The notes under the pieces: generated by a model
The model's input: the letters and a program-made list of their open reading frames with translations, nothing else
Databases searched by the model: none
Told to the model about the DNA's origin: nothing
Program-made: the position numbers and the translations under genes
Shown: positions 61,995 to 64,000 of the stretch, in pieces
How the letters are laid out: each line of letters opens with the position of its first letter
Position numbering within the stretch: the stretch's first letter is position 1
Source: Endocalyx cinctus
Taxonomy: Eukaryota > Ascomycota > Sordariomycetes > Amphisphaeriales > Apiosporaceae
Reading direction: 5' to 3'
Assembly: GCA_001600455.1 (NCBI GenBank)
Contig: BCKC01000004.1
Span: 2,457,303 to 2,521,302, forward strand
DNA length: 64,000 bases

Positions 61995-63374
61995 TCATGT
62001 TGAAAATTGCCATGGTCGAACCACGCCGTCATCGCCGGTTGTGACTAGCATCTCCTCGACACCCCTCTTCTCAGGAGAGCAGCCCTGGTCGAAGCGCTTG
62101 CACCAGGTGACATGGTTGATTTCATACGGTCCGTGACCGTTCGGCATGCTGGCTATTATTTTCCAGTTACTGCTTAGCAGTTTCTTGGCTCTGGAGTCCA
62201 GCTGATGATTATCTACAATAGGTGTGTCACCATCCAACGTAGCTATTGCTTCATCAATCATAGCGTCCCGTACCACGCCGCCGTTCGCTTGTATTTCGTC
62301 GTAGATCTCTTCGTATATGGCGATGATCCCGTCGCTACCGGTGCTGGCTATGAGGCCGGTATCGGCGCTCCAGTTTGCGGAATAAACATCCCGCGTGTGT
62401 GCCGACGGCAGGATGGCTGTACAGTGCCATTCTTCTTTCAAAGATCTGCGCATCGTATTTGGTATGCCACCCAACCTACTCCAAGGGTTACGTGAAGATT
62501 CGTCCTCCTCTTCGTCCTCATCCTCATCGAGGGACCATATCCTAACGGTGTGATCGGCGCTCCATGTCAGTAGTCTCGGAAACCTTCCATGGCGAGGACA
62601 CGGCTCCCACTGGACACCCCAGATGGTCCCCTCGTGACCTTCTAGAACGGCGACGCAAACCCACTCTCCGTCGCCATCCTCGCGCCATATTCTTACCGTG
62701 TTGTCATAACTCGCGCTTGCGAGAACATCGCTGCTGTAACGACCCCGACCACTTCGATTCGTATCGGGACACCACGCGACAGCTTTGACGTCGCCTTCAT
62801 GTTCGTTTAATACGGCGATAGTTTCCCATTCGTCCTCCGACTCGGTAGCACCGACGTCCTCCCATATCCAGACGGACTTATCCCGACTGCAGGTTGCGAG
62901 ATATTGCCCGCTAGGGGAGAAAGCGACTGATTTTATCTCGGAATCGTGACCATCCAAAACAACAATGAGGTCCCAGTCTTTCTCGGAATTACTATCATCA
63001 TCGTCTTTTCGTGACGCAGAAATCTCAACCTCTAGACTCTCTTCTTCTTTTTCATCCGTATCTTTCCAGCGCCAAAGACCGGCGGTGGAGTCAAAACTCC
63101 CGGTGACTAGACACAAATTATGTGGTGGTAAGTTCGGTTTCCAGGTGGCGGATCGGACAGATCGCTCATGACCGTTGGTAAGTGTACTGTGGCTGGTAAG
63201 AGTCGAGAGGGAGAAGACAGTAACAGATTTCTGGTGGGCTGTTGCTATAAGTGGCCGTGTGGGGTGAGGTACTGATTGCCAGGCACGTTCGAACAGATCT
63301 GGTTTGAAGACAGATAAGGGAATCAGTTTGGCAACCGGTTTGGGGGCGTCGTTAGTTTGCTCTAGGAGAGACAT
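61995..63374 (-). CDS. cia1: Cytosolic iron-sulfur assembly WD40 protein Cia1
   Basis: Single exon, 459 residues, ATG at 63374. A seven-bladed WD40 propeller is visible as repeats such as HERSVRSATWKP, HDSEIKSVAFSPSGQYLATC, HEGDVKAVAWCPD, HEGTIWGVQWEP and HTRDVYSANWSADTGLIAST. Each usually ends in W-x-W or IW (SVWIWED, TVRIWRED). Acidic insertions (DEDEDEEEDE) sit between blades. Cia1 is part of the CIA targeting complex that hands 4Fe-4S clusters to cytosolic and nuclear apoproteins, including Rad3/XPD. Yeast Cia1 is 330 residues; the extra length is mainly acidic loops, as in other filamentous fungi. The end VVRPWQFST closes the last blade. Confidence 0.95.
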   Translation of the reverse strand: MSLLEQTNDAPKPVAKLIPLSVFKPDLFERAWQSVPHPTRPLIATAHQKSVTVFSLSTLTSHSTLTNGHERSVRSATWKPNLPPHNLCLVTGSFDSTAGLWRWKDTDEKEEESLEVEISASRKDDDDSNSEKDWDLIVVLDGHDSEIKSVAFSPSGQYLATCSRDKSVWIWEDVGATESEDEWETIAVLNEHEGDVKAVAWCPDTNRSGRGRYSSDVLASASYDNTVRIWREDGDGEWVCVAVLEGHEGTIWGVQWEPCPRHGRFPRLLTWSADHTVRIWSLDEDEDEEEDESSRNPWSRLGGIPNTMRRSLKEEWHCTAILPSAHTRDVYSANWSADTGLIASTGSDGIIAIYEEIYDEIQANGGVVRDAMIDEAIATLDGDTPIVDNHQLDSRAKKLLSSNWKIIASMPNGHGPYEINHVTWCKRFDQGCSPEKRGVEEMLVTTGDDGVVRPWQFST

Positions 63375-63622
63375 TTCTGTTTAATGGGAGAAAATACTGA
63401 GGAGGTTTAGAGGTTAGATATTTTTCATCACCATTTTTCCTCCTCCGTTTAATTCCCCCACTTTTCTTTTCTCTCTCTTTTTTCTTCTCTTTTTTCACAC
63501 TTGACCGGAGGAAAAAAAAAGTAAGAATAGTAACAGTGATTTTGTTTGTTTAAATGCTAGATTGGTAAATAATTTAAGAGATTCCTTTTTCATAATAGAC
63601 CTCTATGAATAAGTAAAAAGAA

Positions 63623-63653
<31 letters not shown>

Positions 63654-64000
63654 AATTAATTGTTAAGTGACGTATGTACCTATATCAAGAGTGCTGATAC
63701 CTTTAGCAGATGAGGGACTAGTGGGGTAAATGTGCCTACAATATGTACAATATGTACTAACCTAGCTGCCTAGCAGACATTTTAAGTATGCAGTTAGTGA
63801 GAACATTACCGTATCTTCCTACTCCGCAGCTATTCTGTTATTGATTCATAATCCATCTACATAAATTCCGTTGTTTAATGATGAACTCTTAGCTACGAGG
63901 TTTCACGTCGCTCAGGGTCGATATATTCTTCATATTTCCTTTTTTTTATCCTAAGGAATAAAATCGTGGCATCCGCTGACCAATTTACTGCCCCCCCCCC
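63375..64000. promoter_or_regulatory. Upstream region of cia1, to window end
   Basis: Pyrimidine-rich leader on the plus strand at 63420-63500 (purine-rich on the cia1 strand). Then a GAAA microsatellite, CTAGC/CCTAG palindromes near 63760-63776, and a run of at least ten C at the window edge (63991-64000). No gene begins here. Confidence 0.5.
63620..63654. repeat. (GAAA)n microsatellite
   Basis: GAA units passing into six to seven GAAA units, about 250 bp upstream of the cia1 ATG. Confidence 0.9.

Overview
The window is eukaryotic nuclear DNA from a filamentous ascomycete (Pezizomycotina, most likely a sordariomycete). The grounds are short GT..AG introns of about 50-200 bp with CTAAC/CTTAC-like branch sites, compact housekeeping genes separated by AT-rich intergenic DNA, and a histone H3 ending in GERN. 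The protein set is typical of this group, for example an Rpn4-type proteasome regulator and a TYW4 protein fused to a JmjC domain. I joined exons by hand from splice signals, reading-frame phase and family conservation; all coordinates include introns.

Layout, left to right. 1.5-3.6 kb: Rpn4-like C2H2 regulator (-), followed by about 5.6 kb without a supportable gene. 9.2-11.6 kb: divergent histone H4 (-) and H3 (+) pair with TATA-like boxes on both sides. 12.4-13.4 kb: five-exon kappa-class glutathione transferase (-). 13.9-19.1 kb: RNA polymerase I largest subunit (-), head to head with the splicing factor Prp3 (+, 19.9-21.4 kb). 21.6-24.0 kb: TFIIH helicase Rad3/XPD (-). 24-29 kb: gene-free. 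29.0-30.4 kb: a His-rich three-finger C2H2 factor (+). 30.4-36.1 kb: gene-free, holding microsatellites, a G-rich block and a 370-base assembly gap inside a TATG repeat. 36.1-39.4 kb: DDHD-domain phospholipase (-, three exons). 41.2-43.5 kb: dual-specificity phosphatase Pps1 (+). 45.0-46.3 kb: PROPPIN Atg18 (-). 46.9-50.7 kb: eight-exon Ppm2/TYW4-JmjC protein (+). 50.8-52.2 kb: MFS transporter (-). 52.9-56.1 kb: 2-oxoglutarate dehydrogenase E1, Kgd1 (-). 57.8-59.8 kb: TFIIH subunit Tfb1 (+). 60.3-61.5 kb: an unrecognised Ser/Pro-rich protein with a Cys-rich tail (+). 62.0-63.4 kb: Cia1, cytosolic Fe-S assembly (-).

How the genes relate. Most are core housekeeping genes: Pol I, TFIIH, splicing, chromatin, tRNA modification, TCA cycle, autophagy and Fe-S assembly. 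There is no operon, secondary-metabolite cluster, transposon or CRISPR. One functional thread is that Rad3 and Tfb1 belong to the same complex, and Rad3 carries a 4Fe-4S cluster of the kind delivered by the CIA machinery that includes Cia1. I found no tRNA, 5S rRNA or snRNA gene by eye.

The most interesting non-genic signal is a family of short palindromes built on CCTAGG/GGTACC (TACCTAGGTA-like). They are clustered in intergenic, mainly 5'-flanking DNA and are densest between kgd1 and tfb1. The most interesting coding signals are the TYW4-JmjC fusion with an intact predicted iron triad and the orphan Cys-tail protein. I saw no convincing wholly new system.
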